A DNA stretch of 64,000 nucleotides. It comes from Megamerina dolium (taxonomy: Eukaryota; Arthropoda; Insecta; Diptera; Megamerinidae). Both the position numbers and the translations under genes were made by a program. The stretch's first letter is position 1, and each line of letters starts with the position of its first letter. The stretch spans positions 59,835,855-59,899,854 of the forward strand of contig OY978525.1 in assembly GCA_963854835.1 (NCBI GenBank), written 5' to 3'. This document shows positions 41,417 to 55,200 of this stretch, piece by piece. Below the pieces are notes generated by a model. The model was not told where the DNA came from and did not search any database. It saw nothing but the letters and a program-made list of their open reading frames with translations.

Positions 41417-42150
41417 TCATCAACACAAATTTGAAAAAACTCAAATTTATTATAGACACTGGCGCTGAATTTAGCATAATAAACCCCAGGCTTTGCAATC
41501 CGAAATGGAAAGTAATGTCACCTACTTTTAATATTAAACTCCTTAATGGAAATGTCTCAACAAACGTACGGTATAGTATACCACTTTTTAAAGAATTTCG
41601 GAAAGAAAATCATTTTGTCGACTTTGTCGAATTACCATTTCATGATTACTTTGATGGTATAATAGGAAACAACATATTGCTTAGCTTAAACGCTATAGTT
41701 AATTATAGAACACGAACGCTTGTTACAGAAAATGCAACACTATCAATCTATTTTTGCGAAGATGAAGAATTTGAAGTAGAGAAATATTTAAAAAATGAAA
41801 ATCTGCAGATATTTAGTTGTCAAGACGAAGTACACAAAAATACATTTAATAGCACAATTGCAAAACATTTAAACTCAAGGGACGAGATGACATTAAAAAA
41901 AGTGCTGAACAATTACCGAGACATATTCTACAAAGAAGGCAGCAATCTTCCATTTACTAGTGTAATACAACATAGGATTAGAACTAAAACAGATACGCCA
42001 ATATACACCAAACTTTATAGATACCCAGTTGTGCATCGTGCCGAAGTAGATCGACAAATAAATGAGATGCTAATGTAAAATATAATTTCTCCAAACAATA
42101 GTCCTTATAATTCGCCCCTATGGGTTGTACCTAAGAAAATTGACAACGGC
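41377..42150 (+). pseudogene. Pol fragment: protease and RT start, unit 1
   Basis: In the -1 frame relative to gag, entered at AAATTTT (41377-41383). The protease has KKLKFIIDTGAEFSIINPRL and later DYFDGIIGNNILLSL. An in-frame TAA at 42076-42078 precedes ISPNNSPYNSPLWVVPKK. The frame ends at the duplication junction, so RT, RNase H and integrase are lacking. Confidence 0.85.
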
Positions 42151-42794
42151 CATTAACGGTATATCCATGAACGCTGTGTTCACATTAGTGCAATTGCGCC
42201 GATTTTATTTCAACTAAAATGCTACAGTGGAATTAGAATTTTGGAATAAAGTAGGGCTGTGCAATTAATCGTTTGTTCAGAAATATTGATTAATCAAAGT
42301 AATCGATTAATCAAATATGAAATTAAGCGAATTATCATGAATTTATTATTCAAAATGGAAATTATTCTAAAAAAAAATTCAAAATATTGATAATATTTCA
42401 AATATTTCATAAATAAAGAAAAAATAAACATGAAAATGATTGCGATTAATCAAAATTCTGATTAATCGAATAATTTCAATTTTGATAAATTATCATTTTG
42501 ATCAAACGAATTGATTTGTCGAATAATTTAATTAATCAGACTTTTTGAACCAACAATTAATCGCACAGCCCTAATATAGAACGCTTCTTACTGATGTTAT
42601 CGCTTCAACATTTAAAAATTTAGGTGCATAGTTGTCATAATCGAATCACTTTGGACATAGAACATAGGCCGTTGCGCCGATTTTTAATTTTGGATTGGAT
42701 TTTCGGCGCAAACTTCCATCACTTTCTTACTGCCTACTTTTCTACCTATCTCGCTCGCACAGTTGCGTCTGGGCAGGCTAATGTGAACAGGCAT
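42151..42794. mobile_element. MITE-C, copy 3, left end removed by duplication
   Basis: The first 23 bp of the element are replaced by pol sequence at the junction. The remainder matches copy 2, including the inner palindromic block (42252-42573). Confidence 0.9.
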
Positions 42795-43423
42795 TAATAG
42801 GAAACATAGCACTATAGTGCTATCTACCTACTCTGGCAATAGAAGCCAGGTCATGCTCCCAACTACACTTATCCCTGTAGTGCACTCGGGAGAAACGTTC
42901 ACTCTCCGAGCGTTGATTGACCAAGGATCGCAAAAATACTTTATTTCCTCTAAGGTACAAAAGCAAACCCGGCTTCCAATCAAACACTCCTAGTTCGAAA
43001 TATCAGGTATGGCAGGAAAAGCTATTGAAAACTCAAATGAGCTCTGTTCTTTGACACTAGTTTCTCCTAAAACGGGTAAAAGCCAAAGCAACAGTAGTTT
43101 CGCAGCTGACTCAATCTCTCCCCACATCCCGTGTGAAATGAGTAAATTGGCCAGAACTCACCAAACTTAACCTCGCTGATCCGAGTTTCCATGTGCCGTC
43201 TCAAATTGACTTAGTAATTGGAAGTGATTTAATCCCTCAAATCCTCCTGAAGGGGCTTCGTCATTGTGCACATGGAAAACTTATAGCACAAAATTCTCTA
43301 TTTGGCTGGATCATCAGTGGTCTTTAATTCCAATCGAAGACGAATTTCCAAGGACACCTCTCCGTCCATCGCGAAAAAAAATGTAAGCCCTCTCCCAAAT
43401 CTCTATTATTGCAAGGGGGCCGG
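42795..43423 (+). pseudogene. BEL-3 protease, unit 2 copy
   Basis: Repeat of 31938-32566, with the same RALIDQGSQKYFIS block and stops, and the same purine-rich end (GGGGGCCGGCA). Gag is not repeated because it lies left of the duplication breakpoint. Confidence 0.8.
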
Positions 43424-45518
43424 CATGTTTAAGTCACCCTGTACTATTTAAGTGGCAATTTAGACGTACTCGCACACAGCCTTATTATAAAATTCAAAAA
43501 CATGTAAACATCAGTTTTTACTACATCGCCACTCAGAAACTGAATCATCACCTTGCAAGACATATACATAGTTCTTTACGCTTTATATTAATAATTAAAA
43601 TTCTTTATGGCAAACTGAGAACATTTTTTTACCCAAAAATGCATGAGAATTGAAAACGTACTAAAAAAATGTTAATCAAAGGGATAAATTATTATCCATT
43701 TTTAGTTCGTAAGAGGATACCCTGTATATCAGACATACCTAAACAAAAGTGTCGGCGATTTTTAACTCTCAAAAAGTTCTCATGCCCATACAAATTGTAT
43801 GACGCAAACCACAATAGCGCAACGGCAGCACGGAACAGTTAATTCGATTTCAACAGCTCGTAATGAAGTTGTTTGTGAATAACGGGTAAATTGTCATTGT
43901 TTGAAAAAATTTGTTACACCAAAGTTAATTCTGCACAAATGTAGGTAAGTAGTTTCTATATCATTAAATAATAATTTCATTTAATTTTATTTTAATTTAA
44001 TTTTTTTTTTAATTATGAAAAAATTATTTAACTAGTGCATGCAAATCCATTCATTTATAAAAAGAATGATGTATAATACAAAGTCGTTAAATATAAAGAA
44101 CAGGTTTGGGAGGAGATAGCAAACAAATCTACCGGGTAAGATAATCAATGTTGGCCTTTAAAAAGAGTTAATTTATATTGTTTAATTAACAACACTCTAA
44201 ACTTTTTATGACTTCAGGAAAAAATCGGCATTCTTGTCAATGAAAATATTTACTCCTGTAGAGCAAAATCTATAGTTGGGACGACTTTTAAAAAATCACT
44301 GTTTCAATCACAGCACTAATGCTGCATCATCTTTCTCAGCACCATCAAGTCTTCCAAATCATCAATATGTTGTAATTTATAAGTTTTATTTATTTAATTG
44401 TTGTTTTCACAAATTGATTGTGCACTAAATTTGAATTTTTCTGATCAAATAAAAACAGTAGTCTTTGTTTTTAGTTGTCAAAATTTGTTGTAGCGTCGTT
44501 GCTGTTGTTTAGGTATGGATCTTCGGCGTTTCACGCCAGGCCGCAGAAAACGCTCCACTCAATTCTTTTCTTTAGGTATGGCTGTAATATATAGAGTATA
44601 CGTGTACACGATCCAAAAGGTTGTTAAACACATTGTACAATACGTTGGATGGCTGTTTAGTATACACTTATCAACACGATATAGTACAACTTTATACAAC
44701 TCATATTCATCACGTTGAACACTTCGCGAAATGCTGAATCGATGATTCCGCTTTTGCCGTTAAATCAACTATGACGACAAATGTAAACAAAGCTTGTTGT
44801 ACTATCTACGCATGCACGTTCCAATCCATTGTACAACTGCTAACTCGGCCCACCAAAAACTAAAACGTTTTAATTTTCATACAACCGTTGGACCTACAGA
44901 ACACAAAATACTAATGTTGCGACCACCCTTTACCACCATTCAACTCTCAGTGAACTTGACAATCAGCTGTTCGCGTGACGTAAAAATAGTCCCATTGTTC
45001 ATAAGAATGATAGAAAGATAGGAAGATAGAAATTTAAATCTTCGTATGTGATTATTTTTGTGTGCTTTGAATATTAATATTTTACTTTTTGTGTAGTTAT
45101 TATTGTTTAAAATCAATTGAAATATGTACATTCGCTTCATTTGTACAAACATGTGTAATTAAAAATTGATATGAAAACTATTTTTGCCATTGTTTATATT
45201 TTTCTTTTCTATTTGTTCACCATTTTTCTAATTCGTAATTTTCTTTCGCAACTGAACTACTTTACGTCACAACTAGAAAAATCTTTTTTGATGGTCGCAA
45301 TCTTCTTTTCTATCATTCTTGCGTTGGACCAACGTCAAAGTTGGTTGTACAACTATACTATACATTATACAATCGTTTATCTAACATGGCCATGTTGAAC
45401 AAACGATTGGTGCGTGTATATCTTGTATACGACTGCCAAAAAAGTCACGTTATGTTAATATACCTTAGTGCAGTTTGGTGACCGTTTCTATTAATTATTT
45501 TACCCTAAACGCTCTATC
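43424..45518. other. Unit 2 copy of 32567-34661
   Basis: Includes the exon-like fragment (43918-44507) and the TTGTACAA cluster (first copy at about 44633). No additional features compared with unit 1. Confidence 0.8.
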
Positions 45519-45869
45519 ATGTCTCGGAAATCAAGAATAAGTGGTGTGGTTGCTTGCCCATGTGCTCCTACTCATGAAGAGATTTGCAATGATATTGAAG
45601 GGTCTAAATCCAAAAATGTATTTGGAGAACTTCCAGAAGATGGTGATTTATCGGAATGGTGGACGCAGTTCGAAAAGGTTTTGATGCATCTTAATTACAT
45701 CACTGTGCTACGCAATGAAATTATTAGCTGTAATGTGGAGTTGGAATCTAAAGACCTAGAGGTTAATGCAGTCGCGCTACATGTACAGAATATCATCGAA
45801 AAAATCCAAAACGAAAATGTAGCTGTATTAAGTTTTAAAACAAAGAAGGCAGTAGAGGTACTTGCGTAA
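45519..45869 (+). CDS. Unrecognised 116-aa protein, unit 2
   Basis: Same ORF as at 34662-35012 and identical in translation by eye. Surroundings are also duplicated, so identity reflects the recent duplication and is not evidence of constraint. Function unknown. Confidence 0.35.
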   Translation: MSRKSRISGVVACPCAPTHEEICNDIEGSKSKNVFGELPEDGDLSEWWTQFEKVLMHLNYITVLRNEIISCNVELESKDLEVNAVALHVQNIIEKIQNENVAVLSFKTKKAVEVLA

Positions 45870-47119
45870 AGTAGAAGTAATGATACGTTTAAAACAGTGA
45901 GAAGCGGCAATATAATATACTCTGTGTATTACTTTTAATCGTAATTTTTTACTAATCGGAATTCGGGTCATATATATATTCAAATTTTTTTTTTTGGAAC
46001 GATAGCAGCAAACCTTAACAAAAATAAAAGATTGCCTCGTATATAGCTTGTTTCTGTGAACCCAACCGGGAATCTTAGAATATATGAAGCACTTCTCTTT
46101 CGTATCTAAAGTGCTGATTTGTAAGCGTTTTCCACGATTTGAGTAGGCAATATGCGTCACTTAAATCCAAGGTATATTAATATAATTGGAGCAATTGTAA
46201 AAGATTCCTTTTTGCTGTGCCTTATAATTGATTAGTTCCCGTAATTTTCCAGTAAAAACGAGAGTTTGTAATCAAAATTACAAATATTCAAATAACTCAA
46301 AATAAAAGATACGTATAATTTTAAGAAAAATTACGTGAAACGAGAGTTTGTAATCAAAATTATTCTCAAATATTCAAATAACTCAAAATAAAAGATACGT
46401 ATAATTTTAAGAAAAATTACGTGAATGGAAAATCAGTGGAACAAGTGCTAAATAACACACTTTGAGGAAAAATAAGGTCATCATATAAGGCGTACTTTTG
46501 TGAACTCAACGAAAATTTTCAGCTCAATTAGCTACATAAAGCTTGGCTGAAGGCCAAAGTTCAAATTTCAAATCAAGATTACTCAATATTCTCGCGATTT
46601 TATTTTATAATATGGGTATCAAAGGAAAGCTATTTTTAACAGCTTTTCACTCGTATATATCTTATTATTAAGCCTATTATGATTCTCGACTCGCCCAAAA
46701 TGGTATTATGAACCGCGAGTCGTTAAGCTATATTTGCCTACTGTGTCATAATCAGGCGAATGTAAGAAACTTTGGCATCCCTCCTGGCCACTCGCTAAAA
46801 ATAGATTTGCCAAATATGCCAAAATCAAGCGAATGGAAGTTACGTGTGAGTTGTCAATAAATTCTGTTTCTTATGTTTTAATATGATTACAATTATTATT
46901 TTTCTATTTAAAATGGTGTAAAGAAATAAATAACTGAAAACAAACAATAATTTTTTAAGTTTTCTCAACGTAACAATCAACGATAGACAATAGCATACAT
47001 GTACAAAGGAAGTATTGGTATATAAGTACTTTAGTGAAACTACCAGGATTTTGGAAAATTGAATTGATGCCAACTACTATAATCACCATCACAGGATGCT
47101 ATGAGATGGCGCATGAACA
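45870..47119. other. Unit 2 copy of 35013-36259
   Basis: Contains the 82-bp tandem duplication (from about 46258) and the dispersed ATAATATGGGTATCAAA repeat (about 46550-46663). A 10-bp deletion near 46850 (ACAACTTCTG missing) is the largest difference from unit 1 outside microsatellites. Confidence 0.8.
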
Positions 47120-47629
47120 CCACCTACATCAAAAAACATCTAAAAGTGGGTGAGCACAACGCAGCAATTTCTTCTTACCTGTCAACTTCCATCACACCCC
47201 AACAACCTCCTAATGCAGCTTATCCCTCCCCCGCGTAACATCCGTGGTGGCTTACGCTCGTTTGATGGGCATGTGTGTTACCTGCTCGATTATTTGAGCT
47301 CTAGTACGCATAGGGCGGCCCTGAATTCATTGCACTAATGCGCAGTGGAGGCGGCCATCGAGGGTCATACTCATAAAATCGTGCTAGGTGGTCTTCCACC
47401 GCATATTGTAGACTGCGAGCAACAGCTCCCTAGCTCCGCTCTAGCCACTTTGGCGCAGCTAAGGTCTGAATTGCTACATGCACCGGCTGGCCGGTACCAT
47501 TCCAAACCGATGCCCGCGGTTACAACAAAGTCCACTCAACATCCGTCATCTTTACGCCTACATCAGTTTGACCCCTTCTGCACTGTGAATGCACCCCCAA
47601 GAGGCTGCCGTCTTCCTGGTTGAAGTGAA
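47120..47629 (+). pseudogene. LINE 3'-terminal fragment, unit 2 copy
   Basis: Repeat of 36260-36780 with the same reading frames and internal stop. One difference was seen (GGGCCATACTC versus GGGTCATACTC). Confidence 0.5.
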
Positions 47630-48370
47630 CAACAGCAACTAAACAACTGGAATATATGCATATTCTTGATTGCTAATTCCTTTTATAACAACAACAAAAA
47701 GAATGTATAATTAGAGTGTAAATAAAAACTAAATAAAAAAGAAAAGCAAATTCGTTTTAGTGAGCAGCACAGCGTAGTTCTTCATTTTTGTTCGTTTGCA
47801 AAGTCAAAACCTTTATGGACGATTCACGTACAACTTTACTTGCTTGACAGTTCAAACTTTAACAACAAAAGGTCCGTTGGCGTACACTACGAGTAAAATT
47901 TCTCTATCATCAGAATTAAGAGCGTAAGAAAAATCTTTTTTAAAAATGAGAATAAAGTGAAAAAGTACGCGAACGGAAAATTTGTAAGATTTACTAGTAA
48001 TTTCCAAATTCCTTCATTTCTGTCACATGCCAGTAAGAACAGCTGTTTTTTCTATGTTACGAGTTCTTACTAGTAGAAATTTTAGGTCCGTTCACTTCGT
48101 AATAGTTTCTACAAATTATTACAAATTTTACTATTTCTTACTAGAAATGCGTTCGCGTACGCTAAAAACCAGTAATAGAGGGGAAATTGAGAGAGCAAAT
48201 TATTTCCTCTCTGTGATAATCCTTGCAAATTTTTACTGGTAATATTTCTACTAGTAAGAATTCGTAAGATTGAAAAAAAATTTTTCTTTATTACAAAGTG
48301 ACAGAAGTGAAGAAATTGTGAAAGTTTTAATTTTGTGAATTTTAAATTATAAACGAATATCCATAATAAT
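47630..48370. other. Unit 2 copy of 36781-37522
   Basis: Non-coding, with the inverted TACTAGTAGAAAT-type words described for unit 1. Confidence 0.7.
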
Positions 48371-48371
48371 T

Positions 48372-49790
48372 ATGAGTGAATTTAATAAATGCCCCTATTG
48401 CGGTTCACAACTTTTGTAACAGTTTGGTCGCCGTCGAGAAATTCATATTGCCGTTCTCAACTCGACTGGCGGCTGATTTTTTTGGTTGTGTTCATTATTT
48501 TTGTGGTATTACCGTTTGCAACTCTGTTACAGTTTGGTCGACAAGCACGTTAAATATACACGACTGCTCATAAGCAGTTGGGTTTGCATCAGTTGCAGTT
48601 TACTTTAAACTAATAAAGCCAAAAATAATGGAGAGATCGTAAGTAATAATTAGCTTGGCTTCATATTGTAATTTCTCAACATTTTATACATTTTCAGAAG
48701 TTTAAAAATTACAACCAAAGCTCAATTTGAGAGGCTTGTTCAACTAATGGACCAGAATCCAAGCTAACAAAGTAGACGTGAATCTAAGAAAATAAGATTT
48801 TTTTTTAAATAATTTAAGTTATCTTCCATTTACCAAAAAAAACTGAAATGAATTTAAAAAATAAATAAGAGATAAATTTATTGAGCTTGGAAAGAACGCA
48901 TTATATTATTTCTGATACTCCTTGCAGCGTCTGTTTCGTCTCCAATACATCTAATACTTCTTTTAAAACAAGTGACATTGTAGATTGAGCCACTCCTATA
49001 TTGAAGTCATTGCCGCTGCTCTTCTGGTAGCTTCCATCAGCGAAAAATCTAAGAGCAGCACACAATTTCAATATTGGTGGTATAGATACGACATGCACAG
49101 ATTTTTTGAAATGGTCTTTTACGTCATCCAGCAAAAAGCAAAATGCCACTGCTCAGTCGAAAATAGCTAATAAATCTATAAAAAAATTTATTATTTGCTT
49201 TTATTTATTTTGAACAATATTTATACTTTTCGCTAGGTAGTTCAAGAGGGTTAGAGTCATCACGAATTTTTCTCCATAAGCGTAGCAAATCAATTTTCTC
49301 GTCTTCGTTTTCATCTTCATAAAACAAATCTACACTAATATCCATTTTAAATAATTTTCACAGCAAAACACAATTGTATATTTCCTTAATTTTTACTTAA
49401 TCTACCGCTTTTCTGTCATAAGTGATATTTTAAGCTGGTAACGCCATAACAATTTCAACCGAAAACAGTGGTGTACCACAATACCAAAAATAGTTTGGTC
49501 TTGTTGAAGTCGGGTCGACTCTAAGACGACCAAACTGGGTTGAGTGGTGAACGGCAATAGAGGCAAAAGATAATGTGAGTAAATATTAATTTAATCCGTA
49601 GATACTTATATTGGTAATTTCAAATATTTTTCATATTACAAAAAAAATAGAAGCCTCTTCCAAAAAGGCAGCGCACAAGCGATACGGATATAAATTTTGA
49701 ATCCACCGCTGCACAGAATGTTTCAATTGCTTTACCACCTTCTAATGAGAGTAATAATGATAATAATAATAAAAACGTGTACTGCAATTA
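48372..49790 (+). pseudogene. Small spliced ORF split by Harbinger, unit 2
   Basis: Copy of 37523-38941: the MSEFNK start, the Harbinger element at 48390-49565, and the second exon beginning KPLPKRQRTSD. Both units carry the insertion, so the Harbinger event is older than the duplication. Confidence 0.45.
48390..49565 (-). mobile_element. PIF/Harbinger element, unit 2
   Basis: 1,176 bp, the same length and ends as 37541-38716. The transposase piece reads at 49149-48901 on the minus strand. One substitution changes CTCTGC to CACTGC near 49146. Confidence 0.8.
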
Positions 49791-49867
49791 ATGACTATGT
49801 TGATGGAATCAGAAAGCGACACTGAATATGACACGTTGAAAATCTTGATTGTAGACAATACCGCCAT

Positions 49868-50283
<416 letters not shown>

Positions 50284-51281
50284 GGCGCAGTCGGAAAAAA
50301 ACACCACGTGCGAGCAAAAAAATTAAAATTTTGTTCTATAATTTTATAAAACTATAAAACACTGTGAATAGTGAAACAAATTGACTAAAACGTTAAAATT
50401 AGGGTTTCTGTCAAAGGAGATAAAAAGTGAACCAAAAAGTTACAAATTGATACATTACTTAAATAATGCAACGTTAAAAGTAACTAAAATAACCACTCAG
50501 AACTAAAGTGACAAAAAACTGCGACAATTGATTGAGAATAATTATGTAAATTGCTTTATCAAAAAATAAATAAAATAATAAAACTAAGCGAAAGAAACGA
50601 GTCAATAAAAAAGTTATATTTCGAAAAAATAAAAATAAAAATCAAATACAATGCAATACAACATTAAAATAATGAAATTATAAAATCAAAAAAAAAAAAA
50701 AAAATACTGCCTAGTACAGTACTGCCCGAAAAGTACTGTAATAAAGTCGTAGAAGCATTATATAACCTCAGTAGAAAGAACAGTTACTAGTGCGGAAAAC
50801 ACGTGAATAATTAAAACTTCCAAGAGTTCTGGAAAAGGTAACGCTATTAACAGAAACTAATTCGAATAACTGTTCATCTAAAGAAAGAGTATTCAATGCG
50901 TAAAGAGCAAAGAGAAAACAGAAAGCACATGCATAGAAAAAAACAAAAACATACATACGTACAACAACAACAAATTTAATGAATTAATGAAACAATGATA
51001 CAAAAAGAATCGTAACCCACGCTAGGAAAAGGCATTGAGAAAAAAAAACAATAACAACAAACCTAACATGCGGCAACAACAACAAACGTTATAGCGAAGG
51101 AAGCACAGCAACAGGGATACACACAAGGAAATAAAATTAGTATACATTGATTTCATTTGTACTTATAATTAGTTTGTTTACATCTAACTATTAAAATTTA
51201 AATAATAACTGTATCAATTAACATTCTTAATAAAACAAAAAAAAAAAAAAAAAAAAAGAACAAAACAAACAAAAAATAGAC
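50284..51281 (+). other. 5' leader of the complete element
   Basis: A-rich untranslated region like 39450-40435, without plus-strand coding sequence of note. Confidence 0.6.
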
Positions 51282-52262
51282 ATGGATGGATTAGACATAA
51301 ATAGCAAATTTAAGCTTATTTCTAGTAATCTAAATTCTATTCCTTATTATGATGGTAATAGAGATGCTCTTCTTAATTTTATTGAAAGAATTGACTTGAT
51401 GGTGCCTATTTTGGAGTCTTTTCCAGCCGAATATAAAATGTTGTTAATGGGCAACATTAAAGACAAAATTACGGGCAGCGCAAGAAGGTCCCTCCTAATG
51501 AATGGAAATTTAGATACTTGGCCATTAATTAAACAAGTTTTAATTGATTTTCATGGCGAGAAAAACTCAGTTGAAGAACTAATCGACAAGATAAGAGCTT
51601 GTCGATGTGACTCTTCAATTGAAAACTTCTATAATAAATTAACAACACTTTTATGTAGGTTGAACAACGCATTGTACTTCAGTGACAATAGGTTTCCTGA
51701 AGTTAACAGCGAAAGTAATGCCAGAATCGCTCTAAACTCTTTTAAATATGGCTTACCAGAACCAGTTAAAAGCATAATTGTAAGCCGAAACCCAGCAAAT
51801 CTGAAAGAAGCGTTCGAAATTATAAAATCAAATGGCTATTTAAATTACAATATTTCGGACTTTAGCAGTTTCAACAGTAGGTCACAGCAAAATCATAATA
51901 AAAATGGAGGAAATTTCGAACAGACATTAAATTATAGAGATAGGGAGCAATACAACAACAATAACAATAGATTTCAATTTCAACAAAGACAACATAGTTA
52001 TAACACACGGCAACCAAATTCTTCTACACAATCGAGACAAACTCATAACAATAGCCATCAGTCATACAGAACACAAAATCGCAACCAACAAGCGAACTAT
52101 AGTACACAACACAATCATGCAGCTAGACATAACCAATATTTTCATAGCAACCAAAACCGTAATTTTTTTCATAGCGAACCTGCACTTGAGCCAATGGATA
52201 TAGGTATGAACGAAAGTAACCAAAATTTTCAATTTGGCGCTCAAGAAAATTACCCTATATAG
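51282..52262 (+). CDS. Errantivirus-like Gag (326 aa)
   Basis: The structural protein for particle formation. It starts MDGLDINSKFKL at the first ATG after the leader. Residues about 20-185 form the capsid-like part, with LLMGNIKDKITGSARRSLLM and ALNSFKYGLPEPVKSIIVS. From about residue 195 the sequence is dominated by Asn, Gln, Ser and His, with many Arg, and lacks a CCHC motif. RNA binding may therefore rely on basic residues, as in gypsy-group Gags. It ends at a TAG 33 bases after the candidate frameshift heptamer. The length is slightly short for errantivirus Gag. Confidence 0.85.
   Translation: MDGLDINSKFKLISSNLNSIPYYDGNRDALLNFIERIDLMVPILESFPAEYKMLLMGNIKDKITGSARRSLLMNGNLDTWPLIKQVLIDFHGEKNSVEELIDKIRACRCDSSIENFYNKLTTLLCRLNNALYFSDNRFPEVNSESNARIALNSFKYGLPEPVKSIIVSRNPANLKEAFEIIKSNGYLNYNISDFSSFNSRSQQNHNKNGGNFEQTLNYRDREQYNNNNNRFQFQQRQHSYNTRQPNSSTQSRQTHNNSHQSYRTQNRNQQANYSTQHNHAARHNQYFHSNQNRNFFHSEPALEPMDIGMNESNQNFQFGAQENYPI
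52223..52229 (+). promoter_or_regulatory. Candidate -1 ribosomal frameshift site AAATTTT
   Basis: In the gag frame the codons are AAT TTT preceded by A, the X XXY YYZ arrangement. The pol frame is closed upstream by TAA at 52217-52219 and open from 52220, so a shift must occur between 52220 and the gag stop at 52262. An AAATTTTT-type shift site is known in gypsy. The same sequence is at 41377-41383. Confidence 0.65.
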
Positions 52263-55200
52263 TCATCAACACAAATTTGAAAAAACTCAAATTTATTATA
52301 GACACTGGCGCTGAATTTAGCATAATAAACCCCAGGCTTTGCAATCCGAAATGGAAAGTAATGTCACCTACTTTTAATATTAAACTCCTTAATGGAAATG
52401 TCTCAACAAACGTACGGTATAGTATACCACTTTTTAAAGAATTTCGGAAAGAAAATCATTTTGTCGACTTTGTCGAATTACCATTTCATGATTACTTTGA
52501 TGGTATAATAGGAAACAACATATTGCTTAGCTTAAACGCTATAGTTAATTATAGAACACGAACGCTTGTTACAGAAAATGCAACACTATCAATCTATTTT
52601 TGCGAAGATGAAGAATTTGAAGTAGAGAAATATTTAAAAAATGAAAATCTGCAGATATTTAGTTGTCAAGACGAAGTACACAAAAATACATTTAATAGCA
52701 CAATTGCAAAACATTTAAACTCAAGGGACGAGATGACATTAAAAAAAGTGCTGAACAATTACCGAGACATATTCTACAAAGAAGGCAGCAATCTTCCATT
52801 TACTAGTGTAATACAACATAGGATTAGAACTAAAACAGATACGCCAATATACACCAAACTTTATAGATACCCAGTTGTGCATCGTGCCGAAGTAGATCGA
52901 CAAATAAATGAGATGCTAATGTAAAATATAATTTCTCCAAACAATAGTCCTTATAATTCGCCCCTATGGGTTGTACCTAAGAAAATTGACAACGGCGGTA
53001 CACAAAAGTGGCGAATTGTAATCGACTATAGAAAGATAAACGAACAAACGATCGATGACAAATTTTCAATTCCGCATATGCAGGACATATTCGACAAATT
53101 GGGAAAATGTAGCTACTTTAGCACAATCGATCTTGCCAAAGGCTTCCATCAAATAGAAGTACACCCCGATGATAGAGCCAAAACGGCATTTTCGACGGCA
53201 AGTGGCCACTACGAATTTAATTGTATGCCTTTTGGGCTAAAAACAGCTCCCGCGACGTTCCAAAGGCTAATAAATCATGTTTTAAGAGATTACGTCAACA
53301 AAATTTGCGTCGTATACTTGGACGATATCCTGATCTTTTCTACTAGCTTTACAGAACATATTGACTCCATAACAAAAATTTTTAAGAAACTAAGGGAATC
53401 AAATTTGAAAATTCAGAGCGATAAGTGCCATTTTGCAGCCTTCACAACGACATTCTTAGGCCATGTTGTTTCAGTCGATGGTATCAAACCAGATCCATCA
53501 AAAATTGATGCAATCGAAGCGATGCCACCACCATCTAACGTGAAAGAAATTAAGCAATTTTTGGGGATCACGGGGTACTATCGGAAATTTATACGTGATT
53601 ATGCAAAGGTTGCTTATCCAATGGTTCGATGTTTGAAAAAAGATTGTGTTGATACTGAAAACAGTGAATTTTTAAATTCTTTTAAGATATTGAAAAAGCT
53701 AGTTACAAGTGAACCGGTTTTACAACCACCGGATTTCAATAAAAAATTTACACTAACAACGGATGCATCTCAGTTTGCCATTGGATCAGTGCTAAGCCAA
53801 AGCGGCCATCCAATTTGCTTTGCATCACGGTCTTTAGCGGACCATGAAATTCGTTATTCGACTATAGAAAAAGAAATGCTTGCTGTAGTGTGGTCTGTAA
53901 AGCATTTTCGAACCTACTTGTATGGTCGTAAATTTGTAATTCAAACCGATCACAAACCATTGATGTGGTTGAATAATCTCAAAGAGCCTTACATGAAGCT
54001 GCAAAGGTGGAAAATTTTTCTTAACGAGTACGACTTTGACATAACCTATATAAAAGGTAAAGACAATACGGTAGCGGATAGTTTAAGCAGATACGTAAAA
54101 AATGATAATTGCAAAACCGCAATCGTATTTAATAATGAAAATACTCAAAACGATAATAGCAAAGAACAGGTAGAGACATGGTCCACAGATGGAACCGTTC
54201 ACAGTGCGCAAGAAGATAATTTAAAATACATTTTCGTTACAGAAAAATCTGTTAACTATTACAAAAATCAAATCCATCTTAGTTATGGCGAAAACGAAAA
54301 GCTGTTTATGAAAATCGTACACAAAAAGTGTCAATCACATATTTTTGTAACAGAAAAATCAAATATAAAAGAAATAATGCAAAAAGTATTAATAGATAAG
54401 GGGTTAATGTGCATTTTTTGCGAAAATGATGAACTTTTTCTTAAATTTCAAAATATTTATACGCAGTATTTTCAACTCAAAGATTTAACGTTGTATAGGT
54501 CAAAGATTAAACTAATAGAAATCATGGACATAAATGAAATGCTAACTATAATAGAAAATGAACACCTTCGCAACAATCATAGAGGCATACAGGAAATATT
54601 TCTCGAATTGAAAACTAAATATTTTTATCCTAAACTATTTAAAATAATAACCAAGGCCATTAATAATTGTTCAATTTGTAAAATAGCTAAACATGATAGA
54701 AATCCAGTTAAACATCCTTATCAAATAACAGAAACTCAAAAATATTTCAACGACGTAGTTCACATAGATATTTGGTTTCCATACAGAAACGTTATGTATC
54801 TTACAACAATCGATAAATTTTCAAAGTACGCAACATTTCACAAGCTTAACGACAGAAATTGGGTTGCGATTTTGGAAGCTTTGAAGCAACGTATACAATT
54901 TTTAGGTAAAATGCGAAAACTTGTGTTTGATAACGAACGCTGCATATTGCACAGCGCAGTAAAATTATTTTTAGAAGAGGAAAACATCGAGACACATGTA
55001 ACTACTCCATGGCACAAAACAGGTAACTCTGATATCGAACGCCTACACGGCACATTGAATGAACATCTGAGCATAATGGAAGCAGATAAAAATAATAAAA
55101 CAGAAGATTTAAGTAACAAACTTTTCAAAATATTTAACTCGTATAATAACACAATACATTCAACAACAAAAATGAGGCCCATTGATTTTATAGTCAAAAA

